A DNA stretch of 64,000 nt from assembly GCA_003255065.1 (NCBI GenBank), contig QAOA01005666.1, positions 475,762 to 539,761 of the forward strand, written 5' to 3'. The notes beneath the pieces are model-generated. The model had not been told where the DNA came from, searched no databases, and saw nothing but the letters and a program-made list of their open reading frames with translations. A program made the translations under genes and the position numbers. Shown one piece after another: positions 36,579 to 51,400 of the stretch. Positions within the stretch are counted from its first letter, which is position 1. Every line of letters begins with the position of its first letter. Origin of the DNA: Cercis canadensis. Its lineage: Eukaryota; Streptophyta; Magnoliopsida; Fabales; Fabaceae.

Positions 36579-39500
36579 TAATCTAAGGATGAAACCACTG
36601 ACTTACTGTTTTATATTATAATAGGGAATGATTAGATGAAAGAAAATCTTGGCCAATGATCAGTCCTTAAGAGAAAGCACTTTTAGTTTATTTTGAAGTA
36701 GAAAGTAACAAAAGGTCATTGAAGAACATGCTGGCAATGATTAATCTTCAAAGCACACGAGCATTTAAAATGAAAAAAGAGTAAACTTTTTGGAGATTTT
36801 TTTGTGAATGATAATTTAGATACAAAGAAAAGATGATGAATATGATTGGCTAAATTGTGAAAAGAGAAAGTTTAGCTGCGAGTGCGAAGATTGAATGAGA
36901 TTATTTAATAAAGCTTCAATTGACTTAGTTTACTTTAAACGTTGTTAACTGAATAGGTGTGAAGCAGTGCGAAAATGGCTTGTGAGAAAGAAGTGGCTGT
37001 GGGCATGCCACTCTTTAACCTTATATGACTTTTCAAACTTGGCAATTGTTGGCCAATATGCATGTGGCAGTGATTGTCTTAAGTGCCAAAGAAAAGTATT
37101 TTGGTCATTAAACATGCGTGTGCTGTCTTTGTAATTAAGGTCAATTACTTGGAATTTGAGTAAGTAGCGTGCCATGTTCAATAAATGATGCGGAAATCTC
37201 AGCTGAAATCGGATACACGGTTTTTTACTTGTGTGGTGGATGATATGCTACTTCTAAGACCCTGTTTCTTCATGTTCTCTTTTTACCCAAATTATTTGAT
37301 CAATTCATTGCATGCTTTGACAAAAGCAGAACAAGACTTTTAAACCATAAAAGGGCACAATCAATCACCCTCAGGCTTAGATTCGTTTGCTTTGCATTGT
37401 ATTCTAAAGTCTAATAAAAAAAAACAACTTACATGATGTTGTTAGGTTTAACCAAGAGAAGTCATTTTCCTTTGCTTTCTTTTCAATATATCTTTTTTTT
37501 TTCTTTTTTTAATTTGGCCCCCCGGAAGGGAGGGTTGTTTAGAGAAAATGAGGGAAAGAAAAAATAAAACAAGCAACCAGCATTATTTATAGGCCAAAGC
37601 CCATTCAATGTAGGCAGGCACGAATCACGATGATATATTTTCAAGATTAAGATAAGCCCATTCCAACAAAAAAAAAAAGTATAGTGACAGAGCCCATTGG
37701 GGCACTGGCTATGTAGCAGGAAAGCTAACTTTAAAGTTGCTTAAATTATGATTTTAAGTTCGTCCTGATAACAATCTAAGTATCATTAGGCCACGGTGCT
37801 CTAATTTGTGAGAGAGAAATTGGCCTTTAAGCCACCCATCAAGGTTGCTGTTGGTGTACACCATGACTGCCGTTTGAGACCAACAGGCATTAGCAAGATT
37901 GAGATGAGATCCAGGGATAATGATGAGTAAGTAGTCATGTGTGTGTCTACGCTTCATAATTCTTAATGCATTAACTGAGAGATTCAAGCACACTTCTCTA
38001 TTCACATCCTAGATCTACAAATAATTTAGTATGAAGCAATAGCAAACAAACAACACAGGAAGGTAAATCACCAACTGCATACTCTAATCCAATGCCTATT
38101 CAATATAGAGCTGGCTGCGATGTCATCCATACTTAATAGTAAAAAGCTTTTAAACTTGGCACTAATTCATATTGTAATCATCTATGGTGTTACCAAGAAA
38201 ATGAACATGTGCACTGCTTAGAATTGCCGGTCATATAACGTTAAAAATGGTTGGGCCTCAACCTTGTCTTTGTACACAATGTTGCATGATACTATAGCAT
38301 GTATGCTTGTGCACAATACCCACAAGAGTTTTCGGCATCAACCATCAAGAATACAACAGAAACACGCAGGGCAGTCAACTGGTCAAGTCTGGGAAAATTT
38401 AATGTATTCTTGGAAACATATTGGAAGTTCGTAAATAGTAAAACCATGAGCAAAAGCACTTTGTGTCCCACAGGACTAAATCCTAGTTGACAGTGAAGAC
38501 AACATAATGTTTTAGACTTCCTTATCTTGAGCACACATTGTAGCTCAGGGAATCAAGTTAATTTATGAAAGTTAATGAAAATTTACGGAAAGTTGTTGCT
38601 TGAGTAAAGGTTGGGATAGATAGGTGAAGTTTTGGAAAGTCAAGTGATGAAATTTAAGTATGCGGGGGTGTCCAGCTCCATGGATGAAGTAAAAGTTGGA
38701 AATTAGACCCATATCTGAATTCGTGTCATTTGGTTTTTTTGGCATTCAAACCAGAGACAAATTAGAAAAGCTTTATATCTCTAAATAAAAAATGCAGAAA
38801 CATCTCTCTAGTGATTCTCTTTGGGGTTAGAGGGAGTAGGACATCAGATTGCAATGTGAAAGGAAAGAAGGGCAATAACAGATAGTAAATATTGTATATA
38901 AACTATACAGGAATGGTAACTCCTATGATCCCCAGGGGTGCTCCATGAAACAATTCTTCTTTTTATTGAAAAAGGGATCCTAGCCATTTACAAGTGTTGG
39001 AACCCAGTGACCCAGCACTGTAGTAGCTCCTTATAACATGCAATTTGATGATAAAAGCATATATGTATATTGGTTCTATTGCATGGGTACATTTCCTTTT
39101 CCCATCTACTACCATTCCTATGAACCAATTAAACCTTTCACTCCCAAAATATTGAGCTTTAAGAAGTCTCAACATGATTTTCATGTCAATTCCAGTAATC
39201 TGGTGTCAGCCATACAACCATACTAGCTCTAAGCACTGCAAATCCAATTTCTGCCTGTTGTTGAACCAAACCATTATTTTCATCCTCACTAAATAGTTTA
39301 ACTTTTAGGTTTGGTTGATCAAATCAAACGTGATAGGAGTTATAAGCAGATCAACAAAGATACAATACAGCCTAAATGAAGACAGTGGCTTCATTGGACC
39401 AAGTATGTCAATTCTACAAGATAAGGTTCCTCGGAAACATTATCGATGCAATGGAAAAGCGAAAGGTAAAAGAAGACATGAACTGCCAATTTTCTATACT

Positions 39501-40203
39501 AATCCTAATATCCCTGACACTTTCACCAAATGCTCACTGTTTTGCACAACGTAGGGAATTAGCAGACAGAACATAAGCATCACATAAGTGAAGATCCAAA
39601 TCAACAAAAAGTAAATAACTGAAGTCAATTTGATAACTAGCCTCAGAGCCTATGCTGTGATGGTGAAGGTTGAACAACGTGAGTCTAAAATTGAATTTGG
39701 AGCCCGAGGGGAGGGGAAGAGATCAACATGAACCATGCCATAATTGATTTGAATAAATTTAATTTTGAAATCAATTCATCTTAACATGGATTGAATGAAC
39801 TTTGAACCCGGAACCTCACTATGCAGCTGAGTTTTAGAGGGCACAGAATTGAGTTTCTTTTTCTTAATGAAGAATCAATTGACATATAACACAAACAGTA
39901 TTTCAGCCTCAACCACTTCAAAATAAAAGGAAAAACAGAGAAAAAAGTCACAAGAACAAGTACTTTCACTAGTAACACAGTCATCTAATTTTCTTTTCAC
40001 TAATTTATCTCAGATATGATGGCCATTATGTAACTAAATACTATTCTATTATACTCAGAAGATCCCACATCCAGCAACCCACATTCCTTTGCTACAACAA
40101 TAACATCCCCCTACCCCAATTATTGACATAAAAAGAGAAACTAAATAAGCAAATTGCTGTTTATTTTTTTTTACCAAGTTTTCAATATCCAAATAATCCC
40201 ACA

Positions 40204-40587
40204 TTAACCAGCAATTCTCCACAAAATCTGATGATGAAGCAGCTTCCGGTTCGCGGCTCGGACACCCGAGCCGGACTCGGCGTGATACCAACCCACCGAT
40301 TTCTGAGCTTCCATAACGATCTGGGAAAGACCTGTACCAAGCCCCAGAGAAGAGAAACGGCAATTCAAAATCAAAAATTGAATCTTGGGTAGTGATAATT
40401 GAATCATAACTAAAATTTAGGCGAAGATAGAGAAGATGCCTTCTCTGACGGTTTGTTTGTTTTGGCGAATATCGTGAATGGTAGCAGAGACTTTCCAATA
40501 CAAAGGGCGACCGATGTAGAAGAGAACAAGAAGCACTAGAGCGACCATGAAAACGCGGAAAGCAATTCTTGATGTGGGCGAAGCCAT
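40204..40587 (-). CDS. Small single-pass membrane protein, 91 residues (two exons, GC-AG intron)
   Basis: Exon 1 (40587-40440) starts MASPTSRIAFRVFMVALVLL and exon 2 (40331-40204) ends LLHHQILWRIAG before TAA. Joining them with a 108-bp intron that begins GC and ends TACAG gives a continuous protein across TVREGLSQIVMEAQKSVGWY. Without that splice, exon 1 would run to a stop after 56 residues (stop at 40417-40419). I prefer the spliced form because exon 2 in this frame is an amphipathic, Glu/Gln/Lys-containing stretch that continues the helix of exon 1 and is open for 42 codons. Residues about 8-26 form one hydrophobic segment followed by a basic/aromatic GRPLYWK, so it is probably a short N-terminal anchor with the rest on one face of the membrane. 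No enzymatic motif. From memory, the gene between NSH3 and the ERD6-like transporter in Arabidopsis is At5g18850, also a small protein; this may be its counterpart. Function unknown. Confidence 0.7.
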
Positions 40588-42407
40588 TGGGTTGTTTTGA
40601 TTTTCCTGCTTCTATGGAGTTCTCCTGTTTCTGTGTCAGAAAGGTGCGAGCGTGCTCTTGGGCGAGATTTAAGAGAGAAGATACAGAGACACTAACCAGA
40701 CAGACCCCTTCCTATTAGATCTCTTTTTCTGTTTTGATGTCACAAATCACAATAGCTATTCGCGTCACTGTTTAATATACCAAAAAAACACTGTATTTAA
40801 TGATTGATTGAGATCTCGAGACCCTGATAAAGAAATTTCAATTTATTTTTTATTTTTTTTTTGCATGGTGATTGCTGAATGCTGAGCTACTGAGGTATGT
40901 AGCACTACGATTTTTTTTGTTTCGATGGAACTCATATTTTAAAAATAATGTTATTATGAATATATTAAAAAATTATTATTAAATGCGAGTCAATTTTTAA
41001 AATAATTGATAAATTTTAAATTTAATAGTGTCAAAAATTGTTATTTTGTATTATTTTTTAATTTTATTGATATTTTGTTTGTATTACTCTATTTATTTTT
41101 TTTATTTTATAAATAACTAATTATTTTGACTTATAATGAGTGTCTCAATTTTTTTTTAAAATTTTTGAAATGACAACACCAAATTTAAAATGTAAATTTC
41201 ACCAAAATACCCTCATTAAAAGGGTAAGTAATGTTACATTAACTTAGAATGGGATATGTAGTTTAGCAATCACCTTTCATATATGTTTTGATAGAAGACT
41301 AATAATGATAATAAATTTTGAGTAGAGGATACTCTCTCAAAACTTACTAAAATTAGGTAGAGTAAAATTTTGGGAGCAAATAATTATTCTTATTGTATAA
41401 CTTCTAGTGAATAAAAAAATTCTCTAAGTTTAACTAAAATTTATATTTTGAAAAGAAAAACCTCTATTCCAATATTATTCATTTGAAAAAACCACACTCA
41501 CCGAATAATAAGATAGTTAATTAATGATAACTATACAATTATTAGATGCAAGAGTAGTTTTCAAAAAATTATGATGATTCCACAACTTGTATGTTCCTTA
41601 ACATCAATAGGGATTGTAAGACCTAAGTTGGTTTCCATTGTTAATAGTTCCCCTTTAATAGACAATCAATAAATATCATTGTAAATTTTCACTAAGGCAT
41701 GTAACATGCACCTTAGAATAATTACCTTTTCTTACCCTAGCCTAGACTTTCTTCTATGATTTTTTTTTTTTGTATTAATAACTTTTCCATTGGAATCCCT
41801 TTCTTTTAAACTCTAATGGAGCTTTTATATAGTTGTGCAGATTTGCTAATATCATAGTTATGAAATTAGCACTTGTTTAAGACTAACAAANTTGTTTAAG
41901 GCTAACAAATTTTGTGTTTAAATTTAGAGTCATAACAAAAAAAAAATTAACGTTACTTTCCATAAAAGTAAGTTAATAACTTTCTTAAACATGATGATAA
42001 CCTTTTCTGTTTACAAAAACACGCGGTAACAATTTTCCTTCACAAATACACTAGTAATTTTTATAAATATTTTGCTTAACTGCAGATAGTTTCCCCAAGA
42101 GTTCTTTGTTCATTTCTCTCAAATTTTCCATTCAAGGGAGACTCCGATATGCTTTATGTACATCCAGGGAGAACATATTAAGCAACAACTGTACTTCAAG
42201 GATACTACATTTACATTTGCCAAGGCCTTATGTACATCCATTATGACAGGCTTATAGAACTTATACAATTACAAACAAGTTACAGAATGTAACTCTGTTT
42301 GCACCTCTTTCTACGGTTGTGAACAAGAAAAGGAAGATAAACCCATCAATTCCATATAGCTATCAAAATATATGGACCACAACACGTGTACAAATACCAT
42401 AAACTAG
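40588..42407. other. Intergenic region upstream of the small gene and 3' of the WD40 gene
   Basis: 40588-40750 is the likely leader and promoter of the small gene. 40800-42060 is AT-rich, with an 18-bp duplication (41873-41890 and 41892-41909) either side of an N at 41891. 42070-42407 is the likely 3' UTR of the WD40 gene. No other gene seen. Confidence 0.45.
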
Positions 42408-45400
42408 TTACATATAATAGAGGTTTCTCCTACGACCTGCCCTCCTATTTGGCGGCAAGGGGGTTTCGTCACTACCTGGGAATTCCCACCTAACAATGTC
42501 ACCGTCCCAGGAGGAAGTGACCATCATGGGGTAGAAGGGGTGCCAGTTACAATCTCGTATAGGTTCTCCATGGTGGTCAAGTCTTGCAACTTGAGCTCCA
42601 CTCACCTACAAAGGACGATCATGTTAACATTGTGTCCTTGTCCAGGAGCAAACCAAATAGTTTATGGAAATATATTACACTAAGAAACAAGTGAAATATG
42701 TATATTAGACATTAGGCACATTAGGCAAACATGACATCTGACCAGAAGCAAAGGCAAAAGTTTCATCCAAAGTCCTTCCCCAAAATACACTAAAATATCA
42801 TACAAGATCAAAAGAAGTTTGTTTTTACCAGGTCATATATATAAACAGAGCAATCACTGGAACCGGTGTAGATGTACTTTTGACCAGTGCTGCAACAAGA
42901 AACACCCAACTTGAGAAATCATTCATATTATTCATACTATCAGATGTGGAAAGAAGATGCAACATTGTCACAATGAAACCAATGTCCTAAATTTGTTAAG
43001 AAGGCAGAGCCCAAATGTCATTCATCTATTTCAATCAGCACATAACTAGAACTAGATAAATTAAAGAATTTCCAAAATAGAGCTGAAAGTGGATAGGATC
43101 AGTCAATAATAGAAGTTACCTATATGCTGGTGAGAAGTAACAGCGAATTAGAGTACGCAACACTGAGTGGCCTTTATAGGTTGCCAATGACAGGTCATTG
43201 GGATGTCTTAAATTTCTTGCATGTGAAGGGTATTCCATCCACCTGTAGTCCCAATCTTCTCCATGCCCTGCACTGTTGGTTTCACATATACATAACAGAT
43301 TAGGAAAAACAAATGAGAACCAATGTAGCTCCAGTCAGTTTGACTTGTTATTCAACATGAAATGCTCTGCACAGCTTAAAACATCATTAAGATGGTTTTT
43401 AGTGTCCACAAAGGAAACTAAATTCATTTGTGGAACAATGCAGTTATGGTTTAAATTAACAAAAAGCATGATGAATTATTGAGTCGATACATATGAGCTG
43501 TTAGAAGATATAGTTCCCTAGTATGCTGTATCATCAACTATACTCCATCAATGCAAGATAGTTCTCAGATGAATAACTCACTCTTGGCAGCCAAAATCAA
43601 CTCTAATAAGCAATTACAATCAATCCAAAGACTCATTTAAAAGAGAGCCAGGACATCCTCAAGAGGATACCCCAATGGTTTAACATTGGTACTCCATCAT
43701 GGAGGTGGGTTGGGTAGGATTTTGGGAGGGAATTGGCTACCCCCTATTGTGTAGGCTCAAGTGGACCCAAAAAAAAGCGAGCCAGAACTTCCAAAACATC
43801 CCATCTAATTGAACTTCTAGACTTTTCCCAGAAAGCCACCAACCTGATTCCAGGAATAAAAAATTGAATATGGAGATTTTTGAATTTCAAGCAACTCATG
43901 TAGAGGTGCGTAAAGTCCAAAACCTCTTAATATGTCAGCAAGCATCAAGACCACCTTAGGAGACCTAAAAGGTTTGAATCTCAAGAAGGAAAAGGATGAG
44001 ATAAAGTCTTCCTTCCAATGAGGCTTTCTTTAAACTAAGAAAGAAAAACCAATCTAGACAAAACAAAGTTCCACCAATCTTATGTTTTCAGATAAAGCTC
44101 ATATTTGTTAAATAAGATAGGGTAGAGAAAATTAAAAGTGGTAGATAGAGAAAATAAAAGATAGCAAGAGAGACCAAGTAAAGGTAGAATAAAAAGCAGA
44201 GGCAAAATAGAGAGAGAAACAGAAACAGAAAAGAAAGGTAGTAGGTTCCAAAGCATACTTCGCTTCTGGTCTACACCTGTATTTATACTGGAATATAATT
44301 ACATTTGTACAACTATAGTTACCATCAATGATTGATCAACCACCCCCAATCATAAGCAATCAATCACAACTTATAAACAACAATCAACAATGAGTCAGCG
44401 TTTCTTTCCCCTATCATTGTCTCCCTATTCTCTTTTTCCTCTATTTCTCTCACCCTCTCTCAAATTCTCCTTGTTCCACAGCAACAGGGTATAGCATTTG
44501 AAATGAGGTAGATGAACTATCTAATTTCATTTGTATAACTCTATCTTACTTAACAATGAGAAACATAATCAAGGGGCTATATAGGAAAAAGTAATTTAAA
44601 AAGAAAGGAGAAATGATAAACAGACTTACGGTATGGCACTAGAAGACATCTTCCTTATGTCCCATAGCTTTGTGGTCTGATCTTTTCCATTAGAAATTAA
44701 ATAACGACCATCTCCACGGCTATCAATGAATGTAATGCCTTCTAAATGACCCATCAAGATTCCAGCTGGTTGTCCTTTTGACCCAAGGCAACGCCTATCC
44801 CACACCTGCAAATAGTCATAACAAAAAAGTTCCTTCACTGGGTGATGGCAAGCATAAAAACCAAAGCCACTTATTGGAAATATGGGGCTTGGAAAATATC
44901 AAGGGTAAAAACGTCCTCCTACATGAGAGCCATTTTAACCTTAAGCTCATTTACTTATGAGAATGAGCCAGGCCTGAGTTTGGTCCATGAGCATGCAAAT
45001 TTGTGAGCTTTTGTGTATCCATATATATATAAAAACATGTTTACCATGTTTTAAACATATGTCATAGTTGAAAAGAATATTTTTATTGAGAACTTGAGCT
45101 AGGCATTTTCAGCATAAACAAAAGATGTGCAAGCTCAGTTGAAATCAATTCAACTTGCTTATACTCCTATGGAATTAAAATAACGAATTTGTCATCAATC
45201 CTCAGGTAATAGTTAATTGAGTTACAAGATTTCAGCAATCCTTCCAAGGATGCAGCAGCATAAATACAAGTATTTGATTTATCAAAAACATATATACAAG
45301 TATTTGAATGTTTAAGAAACTTGACAACTTCTCATCACCATCATTAAAGTCCAAACATCAGTTAACTCTTGTCTTGTCCATTTATTGTGAGTGATTATTA

Positions 45401-48400
45401 TACAATAAAAATCCTTTTATTCCAACACACATTTACTGAGTCTATCACCTAATTCCTATAAATAGAACATGTGAAGTTTACCTTGCAGAAACTATCATCA
45501 CTTCCAGAATATATGAGATGGCCCGATTCATCAGCAAAGCAAACAGTGTTAACATCAGACTGCAACAGGAAATGGAAAATTAAGTTTCAGCTCCCTTCAT
45601 TTATGCCAAGTGAAAAGCCACTATGTGCCACTTTTAGGTAGTGAACAACATGATTAACCATCTACATATTAATCAATTTTACTGAAAACTAATTGAAAAG
45701 ATTCTCAGGATCAAATCTTTGGCTAGCGTAAGCCTATGCTTATACTAAAATCTTAACCTCAGATTGCTCCCCAACTAAACCACAAGACTCAATGTTATGA
45801 GCAGACTCAGTATTAAGGGATATTACGATACTGACAACATTACAACAATTTCCTATCATAATTAAAACTGTTTCAAAGTAATAAGTCTACTAAGGTAAAA
45901 GAGCATTCTAGAAGGTTACACACATTATCCTGAAATCTTGGCAGAAAGCATGGAATTTTTATCTTTTTAACAGAAATTTTTTCTACTCTTTTGGCCCTTC
46001 AGGGATTCAGACATTCTAAATACAACTTAATTTTAGAAGCAGAATCTTCCCCCTCCCCCCCGGTCCCCCTCTCGTCACACAAAAAAAAATAAAAATATTA
46101 TGCCAGAATGAATTTGAGTTACCATTCTGATTTTAAGCAATCAATCTACTTTTGAGTAGCATCCTTAGACATTTGAAGAAATTTTTTGAATTGTTCAATA
46201 CTAGCAATTAATTATAACAATAAAGATATAATACCAAGTGGGCAGGAATTCTAAGGCTAAGCTTATCTGCTCCAAGATCATAAACGCATATTGAACTATC
46301 ACTAGTTGCAGCCACAAGCTCTCGCCCATCAGTTGAAAATTTGATAGAGAAAATCCCAAATTCATCATCATCATCATCAGAAGAGAAATCCAATCCATAA
46401 TGAATTTCCTGCAATAAAAGAAGGGCTTCTGGATGTAAAACAAAATTGTATTATGAAACAAAGCTACCACATTTAGCCTACTTAAAATGAAGCCCAACTT
46501 ATCAAAATACATATAACTAAAAAACAATTACACATTCAAAGCGTCAAGAGAAATTTATGGATGTTCTCTTACATAATAACAAGAACAAATAATAAAGGTT
46601 TGCAATATCTATGGGAAAGAATATTAAGCATGTCCTTGTTGTACAAGCAAGGTTGGATAGATCTCATTTGATTATCCCTACTAAGGAGCTTCTCCATAAT
46701 AAAGCATCCACTTATTAAATTGAAGTTTTTTTAAATTAAGAAGTATTTCATTTTATAAGTTAGCAATGATCACAAAGAAGAGAGCTATAGCTGTCAATCC
46801 AGTCACTAACTTCTTTCATGTTATAGTATGTAAATATGAAAATAATATAGATAGCTGTTACAGGATGTAAATATGGTAATATAGCATAATTATAGGGATT
46901 ATAGCATGACCATAGGGATTGGCCTCTATATATATATGAGTGTCCTATCAATGAGAAATATACTTTTTCCACCAGATTACATGGTATCAGAGCTTGGTAC
47001 AATTTGTCCAAGTTTCTATTAGGGTTTGTGAGGGTAAGTCTAGGGCACCAATATAAGGTGCTCGTTTTGTCTCACCACCACCTTCGGTAGGTTCAGAAGC
47101 TGCCGGCCGTCCGACCCAGAGAGTCCGGCGTCCATCGGCAGCGCGAGTGAGATACACAATCACTCATTCTATGCTGCGACCCATGCGCCGGCGCGTGAAA
47201 GAGCGTCCACCGTCACCTTTGTCTTTGATTTGTATCGCCGGCCTTCTCTTCTCATTTCCGGCAACATTCTGTTGGTTTGGTCACTATTCCTCTCCTATTT
47301 TGCGACGGTTCCTCTGTTTGGGTTTCTTTGACTCTTGTTTTCATTCTGTTTTTTGGATATTCTGGTGTGGCTTTTGTTCTCATTATGGTGGTTTGATATT
47401 CTGGTCTGGTTTGGTATTCTAGTGTGGTGGTTTTGTGGATTTTGCATCTTTGATTGGTTTCCTTGGGAGTTTGTGCTTTGGCTATTTGGGTGGTCTGCTG
47501 TTTCTGTATTGCTTTGGCTGTTTGGGTGGTTTTGCTTAGTTGCTTTGTGTATTGCTTCATTGATGGCAGAAAATAAATCCACAGTTATGGCTGAGGTGGT
47601 TCCGGTTATGACAAAAATCACTGAGCATAAACTCAAAGGCTCCAACTATTTAGACTGGAGTAAAACTGTTCGGGTGTATTTACGGAGCATTGAAAAGGAC
47701 GATTATCTCACCTCTGATCCTCCTATGGATGATACCCGGAAAGCATGGCTGCGGGATGATGCAAGACTATTCTTGCAGATTCGAAATTCTATTGAAACCG
47801 AGGTACTTGGTTTGATTAATCATTGTGAATTTGTGAAGGAGTTAATGGAGTATCTGGATTTCTTGTATTCTGGACAAGGAAATATATCTCGTATCTACGA
47901 GTTATGTAAGAACTTTTATCGGAGAGAGCAGCAGGATAAGCCTCTTACTGCTTATTTTATGGAGTTCAAGAAAACCTATGAAGAACTCAATATGCTTCTC
48001 CCATTCAGCCTTGATGTCAAAGTTCAACAAGCTCAGCGGGAGAAAATGGCAGTTATGAGTTTTCTGGCAGGCTTCCGTCCAGAGTTTGAGGCTGTTAAAT
48101 CTCAACTTCTCTCGGACTCTGAAATCTCATCTTTGCAGGAAATTTTTTGCTAGAGTCCTTCGCACAGAGAACCTTCAGACTTCTCAGCCCATTGCTACTA
48201 ACAATGCTCTCGTTAGTCGTGGGGATTTTCGTGGTAGTTCTCGAGGTGGGTTGAATCATCGTGACAAGAATATGGAAAGTCGGAGTCAGCAGTCAGGTGA
48301 AGTTGAGTGTTTTTATTGCCATGAACTGGGGCATACAAAACGCACTTGTAAGAAACTTCTCAACAAGAATCTGAGAGGGCGGTCTACACATGTTGTCTCG

Positions 48401-51400
48401 TCGTCTAATAAGACTACGGTCTCTGTTGATAACTTTGCCCAGTTCACTCAGTACCAAGAATCACTGAAATCCTCTGCTCCTACTGTTGTTTTTGCTGATA
48501 CAGGTAAATCCCCTACATGTCTTCTGTCTTCATCATCCAAGTGGGTCATTGATTCTGGTGCATCAAACCACATGACAGGTAATCCTAACCTTTTCTCCAC
48601 CTTCCATACTCATGCTTCTTCATCCCATGTGGCTATAGCTGATGGGTCTACCCCTAGTGTCCTTGGTTCTGGCACTATTAACCTAACCCCATCTATTTCT
48701 TTGCCCTCAGTATTGAGTTTACCTAATTTTTCATTTAATTTGATTTTCGTTAGTAAACTCACCCGTGTCTTGAACTGTTGTGTCTCATTCTTTCCTGATT
48801 ATTGTCTTTTTCAGGATCTTACGACGAAACGGATTATTGGTAAAGGACATGAATCTTGAGGCCTCTATGTACTAGACACTCAGGTGCCGAAATCCTTAGC
48901 GTGTTCAAGTTCATTGTCTCCGTTTGAGGTGCACTGTCGTTTGGGTCATCCGTCTCTCTAGGCGCTCAAACAGCTTTATCCCCAGTTTCGTCATTTATCT
49001 TCTTTGCCTTGTGAGTCATGTCAGTTTGCCAAACATCATCGTGTTCCCTTAGGGTCTAGGGTCAATAAACGAGCTGCGCTTCCATTTGAGTTAGTCCATT
49101 CTGATGTTTGGGGTCCTTGTCCAATTTTGTCCAAAACTAGTTTTAAGTATTTTGTTACCTTTGTTAATGACTACTCTCGTGTTACATGGTTATATTTAAT
49201 AAAAAATCGCTCTGAGGTTTTTTCACATTTTTGTGCCTTCTGTGCTGAAATAAATACACAATTTAATGTTTCTGTTCAAACCCTGAGAAGTGATAATGCT
49301 AAAGAATACCTATCTGATTCTTTTCAGTCTTATATGCTTCAGCATGACATTCTTCATCAATCCTCCTGTGTTGACACACCCGCTCAAAATGGGGTTGCTG
49401 AACGAAAGAATCGGCATCTCCTTGAGGTTGCCCGAGCTCTTTTGTTCCAAATGACTGTTCCTAAACCATTTTGGGCGGATGCTATCTCTACAGCTTGTTT
49501 TTTAATTAATCGAATACCATCTTCTGTTCTCAATGGGGCAATTCCCTATTCTGTCCTTTTTCCATCTAAACCTATGTTCCCTATTGTACCCCGCATGTTT
49601 GGCAGTACCTGCTTTGTTCGTGATACCCGGCCTCAAGTCACTAAGTTAGACCCTAAGTCCCTTAAATGTGTCTTCCTTGGTTACTCTCGTCTCCAAAAAG
49701 GGTATCGGTGTTTCTCTCCCACTCTTAATCGCTACCTTGTCTCTCCTGATGTCACCTTCCAAGAAGGCATTCCTTTCTTCTCTCCTTCCTCTCCTTCCCA
49801 TAGTCAGGGGGAGGACGATGATTTGTTGGCTTATACTGTTCCCTGTTCTCACCCACCTATAGATGCTCCTGCACCTCCTCCAGAGTCTACTCGGCCCCCT
49901 ATTGTCCATGTCTACACTAAACGGCAACCTCCAAATGCAGGTTCAGATTTATGTCCTTCACCATCTGCTTCGTCGCCAGATCCAGACTTCAGTGCTCCTA
50001 CTCTTGACCTTCCCATTGCTCTTCGAAAAGGTAAACGTCAGTGTACTTATCCTATTGCTTTAGTTGTTTCCTATGATCACTTGTCTTCTCCTTCTTATCC
50101 TTTTTTGGCCAAACTAGACTCTGTATCCATTCCTAAAACAGTTTGTGAAGCTTTGGCTCATCTTGGGTGGCGTGATGCCATGATAGAAGAGATAAATACT
50201 CTTGATCATAATGGCACTTGGACATTAGTGGATTTACTTATTGGCAAGAAAGCTATTGGGTGCAAGTGGATATTTACAGTTAAAGTCAATCCTGATGGTT
50301 CTGTGGCCCAACTGAAAGCCCGTCTCGTTGTGAAAGGATATGCTCAAACTTATGGTACTAATTACTCAGATACGTTTTCGCCTATTGCCAAACTTATATC
50401 AGTTCGTTTGCTGATCTCCTTGGCAGCCACTCATGATTGGTCGCTGCACCAATTGGATATCAAAAATGTTTTTCTTCATGGTACTCTTCAAGAAGAGGTC
50501 TATATGGAGCAACCACCTGGGTTTGTTGCTCAAGGGGAGTATGGGAAAGTATGTCGGCTCCGAAAGTCGCTATATGGTCTGAAACAGAGCCCTCGAGCGT
50601 GATTTGGTAGGTTTAGTCAAGTTGTTTTGAAATATGGAATGAAGAAAAACAAATCTGATCACACAGTGTTTTACAGGCGTTCTAAGGATGGCATCATTCT
50701 ACTTACAGTATATGTCGATGACATTGTGATTATTGGGAGCGATAGCTCAGGCATATCTGGTCTCAAGACTTTCTTGCACTCTCACTTTCAAACAAAGGAT
50801 TTGGGACCTTTGAAATACTTCCTAGGGGTTGAAGTCATGAGAAACGAGAAGGGGATCTTCCTGTCCCAAAAGAAGTATGTTCTTGATTTGTTGAAAGAAA
50901 CAAGAAAAATAGGGGCTAAGCCATGTAGTACCCCAATGACTCCTAACATACAGCCTGCAAATGATGATAATAAACCATTTCATGATCCTAAGAGGTATAG
51001 GAGGCTTGTGGGGAAGTTGAATTATCTTACAGTGACTCGCCCCGACATTGCGTATTCGGTCAGTGTTGTCAACCGCTTTATGTCCTCCCCAACAGTCAAC
51101 CATTGGGCGCTCCTAGAAAAAATTCTTTGTTACTTGAAAGGAGCTCCAGGACGTGGATTATTTTATGGGCATCATGGACACACTTAAGGTAGAATGTTTC
51201 TTTGGCATGATTGAGGCCTATTCTGATGCAGACTATGCAGGGTGCAAGGATGATAGGAGATCCACTACTGGCAATTGTGTCTTTGTGGTAGGGAACCTAG
51301 TTTCATGGAAGAGTAAGAAGCAAAATGTAGTCTCCCGATCTACTGCAGAATCAGAGTACAGATCTATGGCAAACTCAGTATGTGAGATTGTATGGATATA

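Larger units (their letters stand above)
31450..40203. other. Long AT-rich intergenic region without a recognised gene
   Basis: Nearly 8.8 kb with only short open frames on both strands, none with recognisable motifs. It contains an N-centred duplication (33848-34073), a TA microsatellite broken by an N (36520-36578) and many A/T runs. The less AT-rich part from about 37750 to 40200 could include the 3' UTR of the small membrane-protein gene or a noncoding transcript, but I have no specific evidence. Confidence 0.5.

Noticed and set aside
36316-36621. Plus-strand frame running into the TA microsatellite
   Set aside because: It depends on translating TA repeats and an N; no supporting motif.
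37754-38005. 83-residue minus-strand frame with aromatic-rich composition
   Set aside because: No motif, no exon partners and no start context; a chance frame or an unidentifiable fossil fragment.
47252-47645. Minus-strand Thr/Gln/Asn-rich frames in the copia leader (also at 54240-54633)
   Set aside because: They mirror the low-complexity TGG/TTT-rich leader of the element on its opposite strand and have no homology I can see.
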